Shown: positions 27,281 to 39,786, counted from the stretch's first letter. The stretch is DNA of 64,000 nucleotides from CAVXNB01 sp963763085 (GCA_963763085.1 CAVXNB010000008.1:62001-126000); one strand, 5' to 3'. Notes: generated from the letters alone by a model not told the origin. Program-made: numbers and translations.

Positions 27281-28396
27281 TTAGTCGCGCCGCCGGGAGC
27301 CGAGCCACCAGCCGGCCGCCGCCGCCCCGGCGCCGAGCGCGAAGGCGCCGGCCGAGAGCGCAAGCGCCGGCCGGGGCGGCACGGACCCGATCCGGTCCCG
27401 CACCCGGCTCCAGAGGCTCACCGTATGGCTGAAGTGGAGGACCTCGAAGTCGTGCTCCCGCGCGTACCGGGACAGCACCCGATCCGGGTTCACCGCCACC
27501 GGGTGGCCGACGGTCTCGAGCATGGGCAGGTCCGTGTACGAGTCCGTGTAGGCGTACGACGCCGCCAGGTCGATGCCCCGCTCGGCGGCGAGGGCGTCGA
27601 TCGCCTCGGCCTTGAAAGGCCCGTAGGCGTAGAACTCCATCGAACCGGTGTAGCGACCCTCGTCGTCCACCTTCGCCCGGCTGGCGATGCAGACATCCGC
27701 ACCGAGAAACTTGCTCAGCGGCGTCACGATCTCGTCCGGCGACGCCGACACGATGACGACGAGACGTCCCTCCTCGTGATGCCAGTCGATGAGGTCGGCG
27801 GCCTCGGCGAAGATGATCGGCTCGACGATGGCCTCGATCGCCTCCTCGACGATCTCGCACACCCGGTCACGGTGCCAGCCCTTGGTGAGGCGGAGGACGG
27901 ACTCCCGGATGCGGTTCAGTTTCTGCTCGCTCGCGCCGAGGTGGAGGTAGACGAGCTGGCCGTAGAGGGCGCGGAGCACAGTCCGGCGGTCGATCAAGCC
28001 GCCGTGGTAGAAGGGCCGGCCAAAGGCCACCATCGAGGCTTTGGCGATCACCGTCTTGTCGAGGTCGAAGAAGGCGGCCTGCAGCGGGCCGTACGTGACG
28101 GGGACGGGGCGCTCTACGGCTCGCGGGCTGTGAGGGCTCCCACCCTCGCCGGCGGCCTCGCGTGCGAGAGTCTCAACCTCCTCCGGACGGACGCCGTCCA
28201 TGTCCGAGACGCCGTCCTCCACGCCCACGCCGGCCTCGGCTCCGGACGGCCGGCGGCTGCGACTGCGGTTGCGGTTACGGCTGCGCCGGCGCTTGGGAGC
28301 GTGGGGTTCGGCCGGCCCTTGGCTGTCGCCAGCCTCTTCGGCGGAGTCGGCCGCCCCCGGGTCGCCGGGCGCAGGCCCGTCCGGGGAATCGGTCAC
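27281..28396 (-). CDS. HAD-IB family phosphatase
   Basis: A 371-residue protein. The first 105 residues are disordered (Pro/Ala/Glu and an Arg/Ser-rich patch RRRSRNRNRSRSRR). The HAD domain follows: FFDLDKTV (motif I, nucleophile Asp), VSASPDEIV (motif II), DSYTDLPML (motif IV). It ends with one hydrophobic helix (about 345–365). Family members dephosphorylate small molecules or lipids (SerB/acyltransferase-linked types). GTG 28396 overlaps the trkA stop (GTGA). Confidence 0.85.
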   Translation of the reverse strand: MTDSPDGPAPGDPGAADSAEEAGDSQGPAEPHAPKRRRSRNRNRSRSRRPSGAEAGVGVEDGVSDMDGVRPEEVETLAREAAGEGGSPHSPRAVERPVPVTYGPLQAAFFDLDKTVIAKASMVAFGRPFYHGGLIDRRTVLRALYGQLVYLHLGASEQKLNRIRESVLRLTKGWHRDRVCEIVEEAIEAIVEPIIFAEAADLIDWHHEEGRLVVIVSASPDEIVTPLSKFLGADVCIASRAKVDDEGRYTGSMEFYAYGPFKAEAIDALAAERGIDLAASYAYTDSYTDLPMLETVGHPVAVNPDRVLSRYAREHDFEVLHFSHTVSLWSRVRDRIGSVPPRPALALSAGAFALGAGAAAAGWWLGSRRRD

Positions 28397-29061
28397 GGCT
28401 CTCGCAGGAGCAAGGCCCGGATCTCGTCGTCGGCGCACTGGGCGCTGACGAGCAGCAGCACTTCGTCTCCCACGTCGAGAATCGTGTCCGATCTCGGGAC
28501 GACGACGTGGCCCTCCCGCACGAGCGCCACCACGGCGGCGCCGCGGGGCAGGCCGATCGTGCCCACCTCGCTCTTCACGGCCGGCGAGCCGGCCTCCAGC
28601 GTCACCTCCATCAGCCGGGTGTTGCCGCCGTCGAATTGCAGGAGGCGGACCAGCATCCCGACCGAGACGGCCTCCTCGACGAGGCCGGCGAGCAATTGCG
28701 GCGTCGAGACGGCCACGTCCACGCCCCACATCTCGTTGAAGAGCCAGTGGTTCTTGGGGTGGTTCACCCTGGCGATCACCCGCGGCACGGCGAACTCCTG
28801 CTTGGCGAGAAGCGAGATGACGAGGTTGTCCTCGTCGTCGCCCGTCGCCGCCACTACGACGTCCATCTCGTCGAAATGGGCTGCCTGCAGCGAGGACACT
28901 TCGCAGGCATCGCCGGCGACGAAGCGCACACCCTCGACGGGAGGCAACGACGCCACCAGATCCGCGTTGGAATCCATCAGGAGGACGGCATGCCCGCCCG
29001 GCGCCAGATCCTCCGCCAGAAACCTCCCCACGTTTCCCGCACCCGCAATCGCCACCTTCAT
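28393..29061 (-). CDS. TrkA-type K+ regulatory protein (second)
   Basis: A 222-residue protein with an N-terminal Rossmann RCK-N domain (VAIAGAGNVGRFLAEDL, Asp at the end of strand 2) and a C-terminal RCK-C domain (about 135–215). It would sense NAD(H) or nucleotides and gate a partner transporter. ATG 29061 overlaps the previous trkA-like gene by ATGA. No TrkH/TrkG channel is present here; the APC-type permease upstream is the likely partner. Confidence 0.87.
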   Translation of the reverse strand: MKVAIAGAGNVGRFLAEDLAPGGHAVLLMDSNADLVASLPPVEGVRFVAGDACEVSSLQAAHFDEMDVVVAATGDDEDNLVISLLAKQEFAVPRVIARVNHPKNHWLFNEMWGVDVAVSTPQLLAGLVEEAVSVGMLVRLLQFDGGNTRLMEVTLEAGSPAVKSEVGTIGLPRGAAVVALVREGHVVVPRSDTILDVGDEVLLLVSAQCADDEIRALLLREP

Positions 29062-29759
29062 TGGTGGTTCCCTCCGTCCGTGAACCCAGGCACGATGGAC
29101 ACCCCTGGGAACAGCGCCTCCAGTTTGCTCTCGGCCCCGTGGCTCACGACGAGGTGGAGGACGTCACCCTCCTGGCCGACGAGTTCCTCGACGTCAAGGG
29201 TGGGTAGGCCGGCCCGCGTGACCGCCACGACCCGGATCCCCTCGCCGTGCAGGGCGCCAGCCGGCAGCCTCCGCCCTTCCCACTCCGTGGGCAGCGTCCG
29301 CTCGATCAGGTGCAGGCGGCCGGTCGAGTCGGACCACTCGGTGACGGCCCGTTCCGGCAGCATCCGCCGAAGCACATGGTCGATCGTCCAGGCGACGGTC
29401 GGCACCGTCGGGATGCCGAGCCGCTGGAAGATCTCTGCACGACGGGGGTCGTAGATCCGCGCGACGACGTTCGGGATCTCGTAGGTCTCACGCGCGATGC
29501 GGGCGCAGAGGATATTGGAGTTGTCGCCGCTCGTGACAGCGGCGAAGGCTGACGCACGCAAGACTCCCGCCTCCTCGAGGTGGTCCCTGTCGAACCCGAA
29601 ACCGACGATCTTCTGGCCCGGCCAGTCCGCCGGCAGGCGCCGGAAGGAGCGGGACACCTTGTCGATGATGCCGACCGAATGGCCGGCCCGGGTGAACTCG
29701 ACGGCCAGGCCCGAACCGACCCTCCCGCAACCGATCACGACGACGTGCACGCCAACCAT
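29058..29759 (-). CDS. TrkA-type K+ regulatory protein (first)
   Basis: A 233-residue RCK protein: Rossmann motif VVVIGCGRVGSGLA, then SGDNSNILCARIARETY, and a C-terminal RCK-C domain. It pairs with the next gene, probably as a heteromer. ATG 29759 is chosen because the Rossmann strand begins right after it. It follows the APC permease–OB-fold gene after 45 nt. Confidence 0.87.
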   Translation of the reverse strand: MVGVHVVVIGCGRVGSGLAVEFTRAGHSVGIIDKVSRSFRRLPADWPGQKIVGFGFDRDHLEEAGVLRASAFAAVTSGDNSNILCARIARETYEIPNVVARIYDPRRAEIFQRLGIPTVPTVAWTIDHVLRRMLPERAVTEWSDSTGRLHLIERTLPTEWEGRRLPAGALHGEGIRVVAVTRAGLPTLDVEELVGQEGDVLHLVVSHGAESKLEALFPGVSIVPGFTDGGNHQ

Positions 29760-29804
29760 GGAACACGCTGACACCTGCCGGCACAACTCATGGGACGCCG
29801 GCTG

Positions 29805-32462
29805 CTACTCCGGACCGTTGCCGTGGCCGGCGGGTGGGCCGCCGTCCTCGGCGGTGGAGAGGATCCAGTAGAGGGGGTTCACCATCACTTCTTCGCGGCC
29901 GCGTTGACCGACCATTCCCTCGACGACGAGGAGCGCGCCGGGCTCGATGCCGGGGACGCGCCGCCGGCCCTGGAAGACGAGCGTCAGCTGGGCGCTCGAG
30001 TCCGCGATCGTGGCCTCGAGCGACGGCACGCCGGCTCGCGGTTGGACCCGCACGGACCGGACCCGCCCGCTGACACGGGCCCGCTGGCGGGGTCGGACGC
30101 TCGCCACGGGGACTGTGCCCGACGCCTGCTGGCCCGGGAACATCGTCCCGAGCTTCACGGCTCGATCGGCGGCGGTGGCGATCCCGGCCTCCAGGCCCGC
30201 CCGTCGATGCCGGGCGGCGCGGTCAACCCGGTCACCCGTGACCACCGGCGGTGGCGAGTCGGGGCCGAGATCCTGCCTGACGAGCGCCAGCTGGCGCCGC
30301 CGTTTGCCCACCCGGAACGGGACGATGGTCGGGGTGACGTTCTGCACCAGGCCGACGACGCTCGCGATCCGGCGGGCGGTCCTGTCGTGCAGGACGAAGT
30401 CCCACGCCCCGGCGAAGAATCTCCGTGGCAGCAGCACCGTCACCTCGGTCTGGCCGTCGGCGGCCGCCTCGGCGACGATCTCGGTCGCACTGCGGCCGAT
30501 CCGGCGGTCCGGGCACTCCACCAGGTCCAGAGGCAGCCGGGACAGCCCGAGGCGGCTCCACTGCGCCTCAAGCTCACGCGCGGCGGCGGTGTCGAGGATG
30601 ATGTGCACCGCCCGCAGCTCGTCTGGCATGAAGCTCCTTGCGTACTGGAGCGCTCTCGCCGTGGCGAGGTCGAGCCGCCCCACGAACACGAGCACGACAT
30701 GGCGGCGGAGAATCGGTGCTTCGCACGCCAGCGGGGCGTTCTCTTCCAGCTCGTGCGACTCGGTGACGTACTGGCGGTGGAGGCGGATGAGCGCCCAGAC
30801 GATCAGCGGGAACAGCACCACGACGACCCACGCCCCCTCGGTGAACTTCGTGACCGCAAAGATCACGACCACGATCGCCGAGAGACCCGCCGAGATTCCG
30901 TTGATGACACAGCCCCGGCGCCAGTTCGGTCCCCGCTCGCGTTGGTGGTGACGCACCATGCCGGCGCCGGCCATGGTGAAGCCGGTGAACACCCCGATGG
31001 CATAGAGGCTCACCAGGGAGTCGAGGCGGGCATCGGTGGCCACGAGCAGGAGAAGGCCCGCCAGGGCCAGGACCAGGATGCCGTTGGAGAAGTTGAGGCG
31101 GTGCCCGCGCTTGGTGAGCCAGCGCGGGAGGTAGGCGTCGTTGGCGACGAAGCTCACGAGGTACGGGAAGCCGTTGAAGCTGGTGTTGCCGCCGGTGAAC
31201 AGGATGAGCACTGCCGACGCCTGGAGCAGGTAGAAGAGGACCTGCCCGAAAGGGTCGGTCCCGAACACGTAGTGGGCCTCCTGGGAGATGACCGTTGGAG
31301 TGCTCTCCGAGTAAGGAACGGCGTGGGTGAAGTGCGCGATGAGCGACACACCGAGAACGAGCACCCCGAGGATCGTGCACATCATGACGAGGACCCGCCG
31401 GGCGTTGATGCCCTCGGGCGGGCGGAAGGCGCTCACGGAGTTGGACACGGCCTCGAGGCCCGTCAGTGAGGAGCCGCCGTTCGCGAACGCCCGTAGGAGG
31501 ATGAAGGCCGAGGCGCCCATCAGGAGGCCTGCTCCCGGGTGCCCGATCGGAACCGCGCCAGTGACGTGGATCGGGTGGGTGTGTAGGTCGCCAAGCGCAG
31601 CCCTGATGAGCCCGGTGACGACCATGAGGCCGACCATCGTCACGAAGAAATAGGTCGGGACCGCGAAGACCCTGCCCGCCTCCCTAAGTCCCCGCAGGTT
31701 GGCATAGGCCATGAGGATGACGACGGCGACGCAGATCTCCACGGTGAGGTGCCTTAGCGCGGGGAAGGCCGAGGTCAGCGCGTCTGTTCCGGCGGCCACC
31801 TGCACGGCCACGGTCAGGACGTAATCGATGATCAAGGCCGCCGCGGCGACCTGGGCGACGTTCGTGCCGAAGTTCTCCCTCGAGACGACGTAGGAGCCGC
31901 CGGCCTTCGTGTACATCGTCACGACCTGGCGGTAGGAGAGCGTGACGAAGAAGAGGACCCCGAGGATCGCCAACGTGACGGGGATGACCATCGTGAAGGC
32001 GGCCACTCCCATGACGGGGACGAGGATGGCCAGCATCTCTTCCGTCCCGTAGTTCGTCGACGAGATCATGTCCGGGGCGATCACCCCGAGGGCCATCACC
32101 TTTCCGAGACGTTCGTTCGAGAGCCGTTCGGTGACGAGCGGCGGCCCGAGGAGTCGCCGTTTCAAGCGGTAGGAGAGCGGCTCCGGGATGATGACCGTTT
32201 CGAGCTCTTCGGTCCCGCGGCCGTGGAGGAGGTCGCCGGCCGACTCCGCCAGGGCGGTGATGCTCTCGAGATAGTCGGGCGTCGAGGGCCCTGGTGGACC
32301 GGTAGTGTCGGGCCGGCCGCCGGCGCTCGGACCGTCCGCGACGCTGTCCAGGCCGATTCCACCAACTGGGGGGTCGGCGCCGTCATCGGGCCGTGTTCCC
32401 CGAATTGTCACAGCCCTAGTCTGGCCTCTCGGGAGGGGGAAGGCGAGAACGGGCGCTGACAA
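29805..32462 (-). CDS. APC-family permease fused to a C-terminal OB-fold
   Basis: An 885-residue protein (868 if the GTG at 32411 is the start; 32462 is TTG and looks weaker). Residues ~105–580 form an APC-superfamily permease of about 12 helices (SSTNYGTEEMLAILVP, GGNTSFNGFPYLVSF). Residues ~590–740 are a soluble universal-stress-like domain (HVVLVFVGRLDLATARALQYARS). The last ~110 residues form an OB-fold (RQRARVSGRVRSVRVQP … VEGMVGQRG). In other actinobacteria the OB-fold protein is, as far as I know, a separate neighbour of the permease and the TrkA pair. Substrate is probably K+ or an amino acid. Confidence 0.83.
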   Translation of the reverse strand: MSAPVLAFPLPRGQTRAVTIRGTRPDDGADPPVGGIGLDSVADGPSAGGRPDTTGPPGPSTPDYLESITALAESAGDLLHGRGTEELETVIIPEPLSYRLKRRLLGPPLVTERLSNERLGKVMALGVIAPDMISSTNYGTEEMLAILVPVMGVAAFTMVIPVTLAILGVLFFVTLSYRQVVTMYTKAGGSYVVSRENFGTNVAQVAAAALIIDYVLTVAVQVAAGTDALTSAFPALRHLTVEICVAVVILMAYANLRGLREAGRVFAVPTYFFVTMVGLMVVTGLIRAALGDLHTHPIHVTGAVPIGHPGAGLLMGASAFILLRAFANGGSSLTGLEAVSNSVSAFRPPEGINARRVLVMMCTILGVLVLGVSLIAHFTHAVPYSESTPTVISQEAHYVFGTDPFGQVLFYLLQASAVLILFTGGNTSFNGFPYLVSFVANDAYLPRWLTKRGHRLNFSNGILVLALAGLLLLVATDARLDSLVSLYAIGVFTGFTMAGAGMVRHHQRERGPNWRRGCVINGISAGLSAIVVVIFAVTKFTEGAWVVVVLFPLIVWALIRLHRQYVTESHELEENAPLACEAPILRRHVVLVFVGRLDLATARALQYARSFMPDELRAVHIILDTAAARELEAQWSRLGLSRLPLDLVECPDRRIGRSATEIVAEAAADGQTEVTVLLPRRFFAGAWDFVLHDRTARRIASVVGLVQNVTPTIVPFRVGKRRRQLALVRQDLGPDSPPPVVTGDRVDRAARHRRAGLEAGIATAADRAVKLGTMFPGQQASGTVPVASVRPRQRARVSGRVRSVRVQPRAGVPSLEATIADSSAQLTLVFQGRRRVPGIEPGALLVVEGMVGQRGREEVMVNPLYWILSTAEDGGPPAGHGNGPE

Positions 32463-32501
32463 TTAATTGGCCCGAGTAATCGGCCTCGCCAATTGCGTGG
32501 T

Positions 32502-32530
32502 TTGAATCTGCCCGTCGCCTACCGTATCCT
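32502..32530 (+). promoter_or_regulatory. Sigma-A-type promoter of hppA
   Basis: −35 TTGAAT (32502–32507) and −10 TATCCT (32525–32530) are separated by 17 bp, each matching 4 of 6 consensus positions. The GTG of hppA is at 32560 with AAGGAG in front. The region is shared with the divergent permease gene. Confidence 0.55.
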
Positions 32531-32559
32531 CCGACCCGACCTGACCAAAGGAGTACGCA

Positions 32560-34932
<2,373 letters not shown>

Positions 34933-34980
34933 CCCAGTGCGGGCGGCGAAATCGCCGGCCGGCTGCCAATACCGGGACGA

Positions 34981-37904
34981 GTGCCCATGCCCAAACCGCT
35001 TGTAATCGTCGAGTCCCCCGCCAAGGCCAAGACCATCGCGGGCTATCTCGGCGGTGACTACGTCGTCGAGTCGTCGATCGGCCACATCCGCGACCTGCCG
35101 CGATCCGCCGCCGACGTCCCGGCGGCGTTCAAGTCCGAGCCGTGGGCGCGCCTCGGGGTCGACGTCGACAACGATTTCAAGCCGCTTTACGTCATCTCGC
35201 GCGAGAAGCGCGAGCAGGTCGCCAAGCTCCGCCGCCTCGTGGGCGACGCGAGCGAGGTCTACCTCGCGACCGACGAGGACCGCGAAGGCGAGTCGATCGC
35301 GTGGCACCTCGCCGAGGTGCTCTCGCCCCGGGTGCCGGTGCTGCGGATGGTGTTCCACGAGATCACCCCGGCCGCCATCCAGGAGGCCATCGACCATCCC
35401 CGCGATCTCGACCGCCGCCTCGTGGACGCGCAGGAGGCAAGGCGCATCCTCGACAGGCTCTACGGCTACGAGGTGTCGCCGGTTCTCTGGCGCAAGGTCG
35501 CGAAAGGACTTTCCGCCGGCCGGGTCCAGAGCGTGGCCACCCGGATCGTGGTCGAGCGCGAGCGCGAGCGCATGCGGTTCCGGTCCGCGAGCTGGTGGAG
35601 CGTCGAGGGCAGCTTCAGCTCGGAGTCACAGCCGTTCGGCGCACGCCTCGTCGAGGTCGCCGGCCGGCCGGTCGCGACGGGCGACGACTTCGGGCCGGCC
35701 GGGACCCTGAACGCACCGGGGGAAGTCGTGCTCCTCGACGAGCCCGGCGGCCCGCGGGCTCGTCGCGGCCCTGGACGGCGCCGAGTTCCGCGTGGCGAGC
35801 GTCGAGGAGCGCCCGTACCGGCGGTCGCCGGCGGCGCCGTTCATCACCTCCACCCTCCAGCAGGAGGCGGCCCGGAAGCTGCGTTTCTCGGCCCAGCGGG
35901 CGATGCAGGTCGCGCAACGGCTGTACGAGCGCGGTTACATCACCTACATGCGCACCGACTCGACGACGTTGTCGGATACCGCAATCGCGGCCGCCCGCGA
36001 GCAGGCACGGGCGCTCTACGGCGACAAGTCCGTCCCGGCCGCCCCGCGCACGTACCGGAGCAAGGTGAAGAACGCGCAGGAGGCGCACGAGGCCATCCGC
36101 CCCGCCGGCGAGCGCTTCCGGGCGCCTTCGGCGGTCGCTGGGGAGCTCAGCGGGGAGGAGCGCCGCCTCTACGAGCTGATCTGGCAGCGGACCGTGGCCT
36201 CGCAGATGAACGATGCCACCGGGACGACGGCGCGGGCCCGGATCGAGGCGGCGACGCTGGCCGACTCGCCGGCGGCGCCGTCCGGGACCACGACGGCGTT
36301 CGTGGCCAGCGGGACGGTTATCACCGATCTCGGTTTCCTTGCGGTCTACAGGGAAGGTGAGGACGAGACCGAGGACGGCCGGACCGAGAGCGGGGCCGAC
36401 CAGGACGCCCGCCTGCCCCGTCTCGCGGCCGGGGAGAACGTCGACTGCGTCGGTCTCGAGGTCGAGGACCACGCCACCAAGCCCCCGGCGCGCTACACCG
36501 AGGCGTCACTCGTCCGGCGCCTCGAGGAGCTCGGCGTCGGCCGGCCTTCGACCTACGCCAGCATCATCGCGACGATCCAGGACCGCGGCTACGTCTGGAA
36601 GAAGGGGACGGCGCTCGTACCGTCCTTCACGGCCTTTGCGGTCGTCGGCCTGCTCGAGGACTACTTCGCCAACCTCGTCGACTACGGGTTCACCGCTGCC
36701 ATGGAGGACGACCTCGACGAGATCGCCGAGGGCACCGAGGAGCAGGTCCCCTGGCTCGAGCGCTTCTACTTCGGCGATCAGCGGGCCGGAGCGGTGCAGC
36801 CGGCCGGACGGCCCGGCCGCTCTCTCGCGGTCGACGGGGTGCACGGACTGAAGGATGCCGTGCTGCTGCATCTCGGGGAGATCGATGCCCGGGAGGTGAA
36901 CTCGATCCTGCTCGGGACGGACGCCGAGGGCCGCGAGGTCGTCATCCGCGTTGGCCGCTACGGTCCCTACCTCCAGCGCGGCGACGACCGTGCCGCCGTG
37001 CCCGAGAACCTGGCGCCCGACGAGCTCACCTTGGAGCGGTCGGCTGAGCTGCTCGCGAACCCCTCCTCGGACCGCGTCGTGGGCAACGACCCGCGGTCGG
37101 GCAAGGCGGTGCTCGTGCGGGCGGGACGTTTCGGACCGTACGTCCAGCTCGGCGAAGCCGGCGACGGCGCCGAGAAGCCGCGGACGGCGTCGTTGTTCAA
37201 GACGATGAACGCGTCGGACCTCACGCTCGAGGCTGCCTTGAAGCTGCTGGAGCTGCCGCGGACCGTGGGGGGCGATCCCGAGACGGGTGAGGAGATCGTG
37301 GCGGCCAATGGGCGGTTCGGGCCGTTTCTGAAGCGGAACAACGAGACTCGCAGCCTCGACAGCGAGGAGCAGCTCTTCACCATCACCCTCGAGGAGGCTC
37401 TGTCGCGGTTCGCGCAGCCCAAGCAGCGCCGCTACGGCACCTCGGCGGCGCCGCTCCGCGAGCTCGGCAACGATCCGGACTCGGGGCTGGCGATCGTGTT
37501 GCGATCGGGCCGTTTCGGGCCGTATGTCACCGACGGGACCACGAACGCCTCGCTGCGGCGCGCCGACGACCCCGACACCGTGACCCTCGAACGTGCGGCC
37601 GAGCTCATCGCGGACCGCCGTGCGGCCGGGCCGGCCAAGAAGGCTGGCGGGCGGCGCGGCGACGGGTGTCAAGAAGGCCGGCGCTCGTAAAGCGACGGGC
37701 GCGACGAAGAAGGCCGGCGGGACCCGGAAGGCGACCGGTGCGACGAAGAAGGCCGCCGGCGGGGCCCGGAAGGCGACCGGTGCGGCGAAGAAGGCCGGCG
37801 CGCGCAAGGCGACGGCGGCGGCGGCGAAGAAGGCGCCGCGGGCGCCGGGGGCCGCGACCCGGACCTCGGGATCGACGACTCCTCCCGGCGACGACGACTG
37901 GTAG
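34981..37904 (+). CDS. topA: DNA topoisomerase I (two frameshifts)
   Basis: About 970 residues of type IA topoisomerase, which relaxes negative supercoils. Seen: Toprim start VIVESPAKAKTI and ATDEDREGESIAW, catalytic Tyr in YITYMRTDST, HEAIRP, GRPSTYASII, and three C-terminal GRFGPY repeats. The last ~80 residues are a Lys/Ala-rich tail of KKAG-ARKATGATKK repeats, as in mycobacterial TopA. The frame changes near 35.75 kb and again near 37.65 kb (just before the tail). GTG 34981 or ATG 34987 is the start. As topA is essential, the shifts are likely sequence errors. Confidence 0.93.
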
Positions 37905-37996
37905 ACCTCGCCTTTTGCGGACGCGTATGCGAAGCTTCTGCGTGCTGGTAGCCAGTGCGGGGTCGTCCTGCCCGACGACAGACAGGGGGAGTGGGG

Positions 37997-38698
37997 ATGG
38001 CCAAGAAACTGGTCGCTGAGCTGCTCGGGACGTTCATCCTCGTCTTCTTCGCGGTCGGGAGCGCCGTTTTCGGGCTCAACCTGATCGGCGTGGTCGGCAT
38101 CGCCTTCGCGTTCGGTTTCGTGTTGATGGCTCTCGTCTACGCGATCGGGCCAATCTCAGGCTGTCACGTGAACCCGGCGATCACTCTCGGAGCGCTCATC
38201 TCCGGTCGCATCCCGCTGCCGCAGGCCTGTGGCTACTGGGTCGCGCAATTCGCAGGCGGGATCGCTGGCGGCGCCATGCTGAAGCTGATGACGTCGAGCT
38301 TCGGGAAGGTCATCGACCAGACGGGCACGCTCGGCACGGACTCTTACGGCAAGCACATCAGCGAGGGCGGCGCCTTCGTGCTCGAGATCGTCATGACGTT
38401 CCTGCTCGTCTTCGTCGTGCTCATGGTCACCGAGAAGTTCGCCGCAGCCGGCTTCGCCGGGCTCGCGATCGGCGTGTCGCTCACCGCCATCCATCTTGTC
38501 GGCATCCCACTCGACGGCACATCGGTGAACCCCGCCCGCGCCCTCGGGCCGGCTGTGTTCGAGGGCGGGACGGCGCTCAGCCAAGTCTGGTTGTTCATCC
38601 TGGCCCCCCTCGTCGGAGGCATCCTCGCGGCCGGCGTCAACCTCTTCCTGCGGAGTGAGGACAAGCCGCTCGAGAAGGAGCTCAAGGCCGAGGCCTGA
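37997..38698 (+). CDS. aqpZ: Aquaporin (MIP family)
   Basis: A 233-residue six-helix channel with both NPA boxes: HVNPAIT and SVNPARA. The selectivity-filter Arg follows the second NPA and His is present in TAIHLVG, the pattern of water-selective AqpZ rather than glycerol facilitators. ATG 37997 has GGGGGAG in front. It stands alone between topA and the convergent GAP gene. Confidence 0.92.
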   Translation: MAKKLVAELLGTFILVFFAVGSAVFGLNLIGVVGIAFAFGFVLMALVYAIGPISGCHVNPAITLGALISGRIPLPQACGYWVAQFAGGIAGGAMLKLMTSSFGKVIDQTGTLGTDSYGKHISEGGAFVLEIVMTFLLVFVVLMVTEKFAAAGFAGLAIGVSLTAIHLVGIPLDGTSVNPARALGPAVFEGGTALSQVWLFILAPLVGGILAAGVNLFLRSEDKPLEKELKAEA

Positions 38699-38752
38699 GC
38701 GAGGCGAGGATTGAGCCGGCCCCCTGAAATTTCTTCCAAGCGGACGATGTGG

Positions 38753-39409
38753 TCAGGTGCTGACTACAAGGTAGATGCTCTTTCCGATCAGCCAGAAGCC
38801 GAGCAGCAACGACGCGATGACGATGATCTCGTCGGTGTGAGTGTCCATCCAAGCTTTTACACGGGTGACGAGGGCGAGGGACTGCTTCGGCCGTAAGACG
38901 GCGTATATCTCCATGGCGAGAAACGTCGAAGTCGCGACGATGCAGAAGGCGAAAATCGCGATGTAGCTCTGCCAGCTTGAGAGCTTGGCTCCGACAATGT
39001 CGGCAACGCCGGCGGCGACGAGACCCCACGGCTGGACTAGGGGAGCAAGGCCCATGGCGTACAGCGGCGACATGTTGTCGATGCCCGTCTGCCACTTGGG
39101 CGTCTTCTTCGGCTTCGCCGGCTGACCCATCTTGCGCCACTGCCGCAGCGCGATAAGTACCAGTCCAACTCCTATTGCGATCTTCACGGCAAGAGCGCCC
39201 AACGACGGGGCAGTACTTGGTCTTGGCGGCTTGTTGCCTGTGATGAGGACTGTGGCTGCAATCACGATAGCGAGTGACAGCAACCATCCGAAGATGAACG
39301 CTGCTCCCTTTCTCACGCCGCCCTTCGAAGCGAGCACGAGAATGAAAGAGGTGAGGGGGATCGGCTCAAGCGTGATCACGAGGCCGATGAGGATGAGTTC
39401 AAAGGTCAC
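38753..39409 (-). CDS. GAP-family membrane protein (Sap, sulfolipid-1-addressing type)
   Basis: A 218-residue protein of about six helices. The opening LEPIPLTSFILVLASKGGVRKGAAFIFGWLLSL and the central LVQPWGLVAAGVADIVGAKLSS fit the GAP (GPI-like/Sap) family of actinobacteria, whose mycobacterial member helps export glycolipids. It is third in a minus-strand group with DUF6325 and SHOCT proteins, 89 bp after the latter with a repeat in between. Confidence 0.72.
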   Translation of the reverse strand: MTFELILIGLVITLEPIPLTSFILVLASKGGVRKGAAFIFGWLLSLAIVIAATVLITGNKPPRPSTAPSLGALAVKIAIGVGLVLIALRQWRKMGQPAKPKKTPKWQTGIDNMSPLYAMGLAPLVQPWGLVAAGVADIVGAKLSSWQSYIAIFAFCIVATSTFLAMEIYAVLRPKQSLALVTRVKAWMDTHTDEIIVIASLLLGFWLIGKSIYLVVST

Positions 39410-39450
39410 GAGCTATCCCGTCTATGGCTCGGACGAACGTGATCACCGCT

Positions 39451-39496
39451 CAGCTCGAGCGTTCAGCTCGAGGCGTTCAGCTCGAGCGTTCAGCTC
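39451..39496. repeat. Tandem 13/14-bp repeats in an operon spacer
   Basis: Three and a half copies of CAGCTCGAGCGTT (39451–39463, 39464–39477 with one extra G, 39478–39490, then CAGCTC). They lie in the 89-bp spacer between the SHOCT and GAP genes. Each unit contains the 6-bp palindrome GCTCGAGC or its variant. Confidence 0.8.
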
Positions 39497-39498
39497 CT

Positions 39499-39786
39499 TT
39501 AGCCGAGGATCTTCGCCTTCTGCGCGTCGAACTCGGCCTCGGTCAAAATGCCCTGCTCCTTCAGCCCGGCCAGCTGCTTCAGCTCCTCGATCTGATCGGG
39601 AGTCATGCCGCCAGAGGCGGGGGGTGGCGGTGGTGGCGGCGGGGCGTAGGCCGCCTGCTGCTGCTCTGCGGCCTGCTGCTGCTCTGCGGCCCTCCTTTGG
39701 CCGCGGGCTGCGCCTACCGAAGCCGCGCCGCCGACGACGACTGCGGTCGTTGCCATCCTCGCGATTGGACGTCGTCTCATCATCAT
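39499..39786 (-). CDS. SHOCT-domain protein
   Basis: A 95-residue protein: a basic/hydrophobic N-terminus (about residues 8–28), Gln/Ala repeats (AAEQQQ twice), a run of eight Pro, and a C-terminal SHOCT domain (IEELKQLAGLKEQGILTEAEFDAQKAKIL). SHOCT domains promote oligomerisation. It sits 25 nt after the DUF6325 gene, a pairing common in actinobacteria. Confidence 0.85.
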   Translation of the reverse strand: MMMRRRPIARMATTAVVVGGAASVGAARGQRRAAEQQQAAEQQQAAYAPPPPPPPPASGGMTPDQIEELKQLAGLKEQGILTEAEFDAQKAKILG

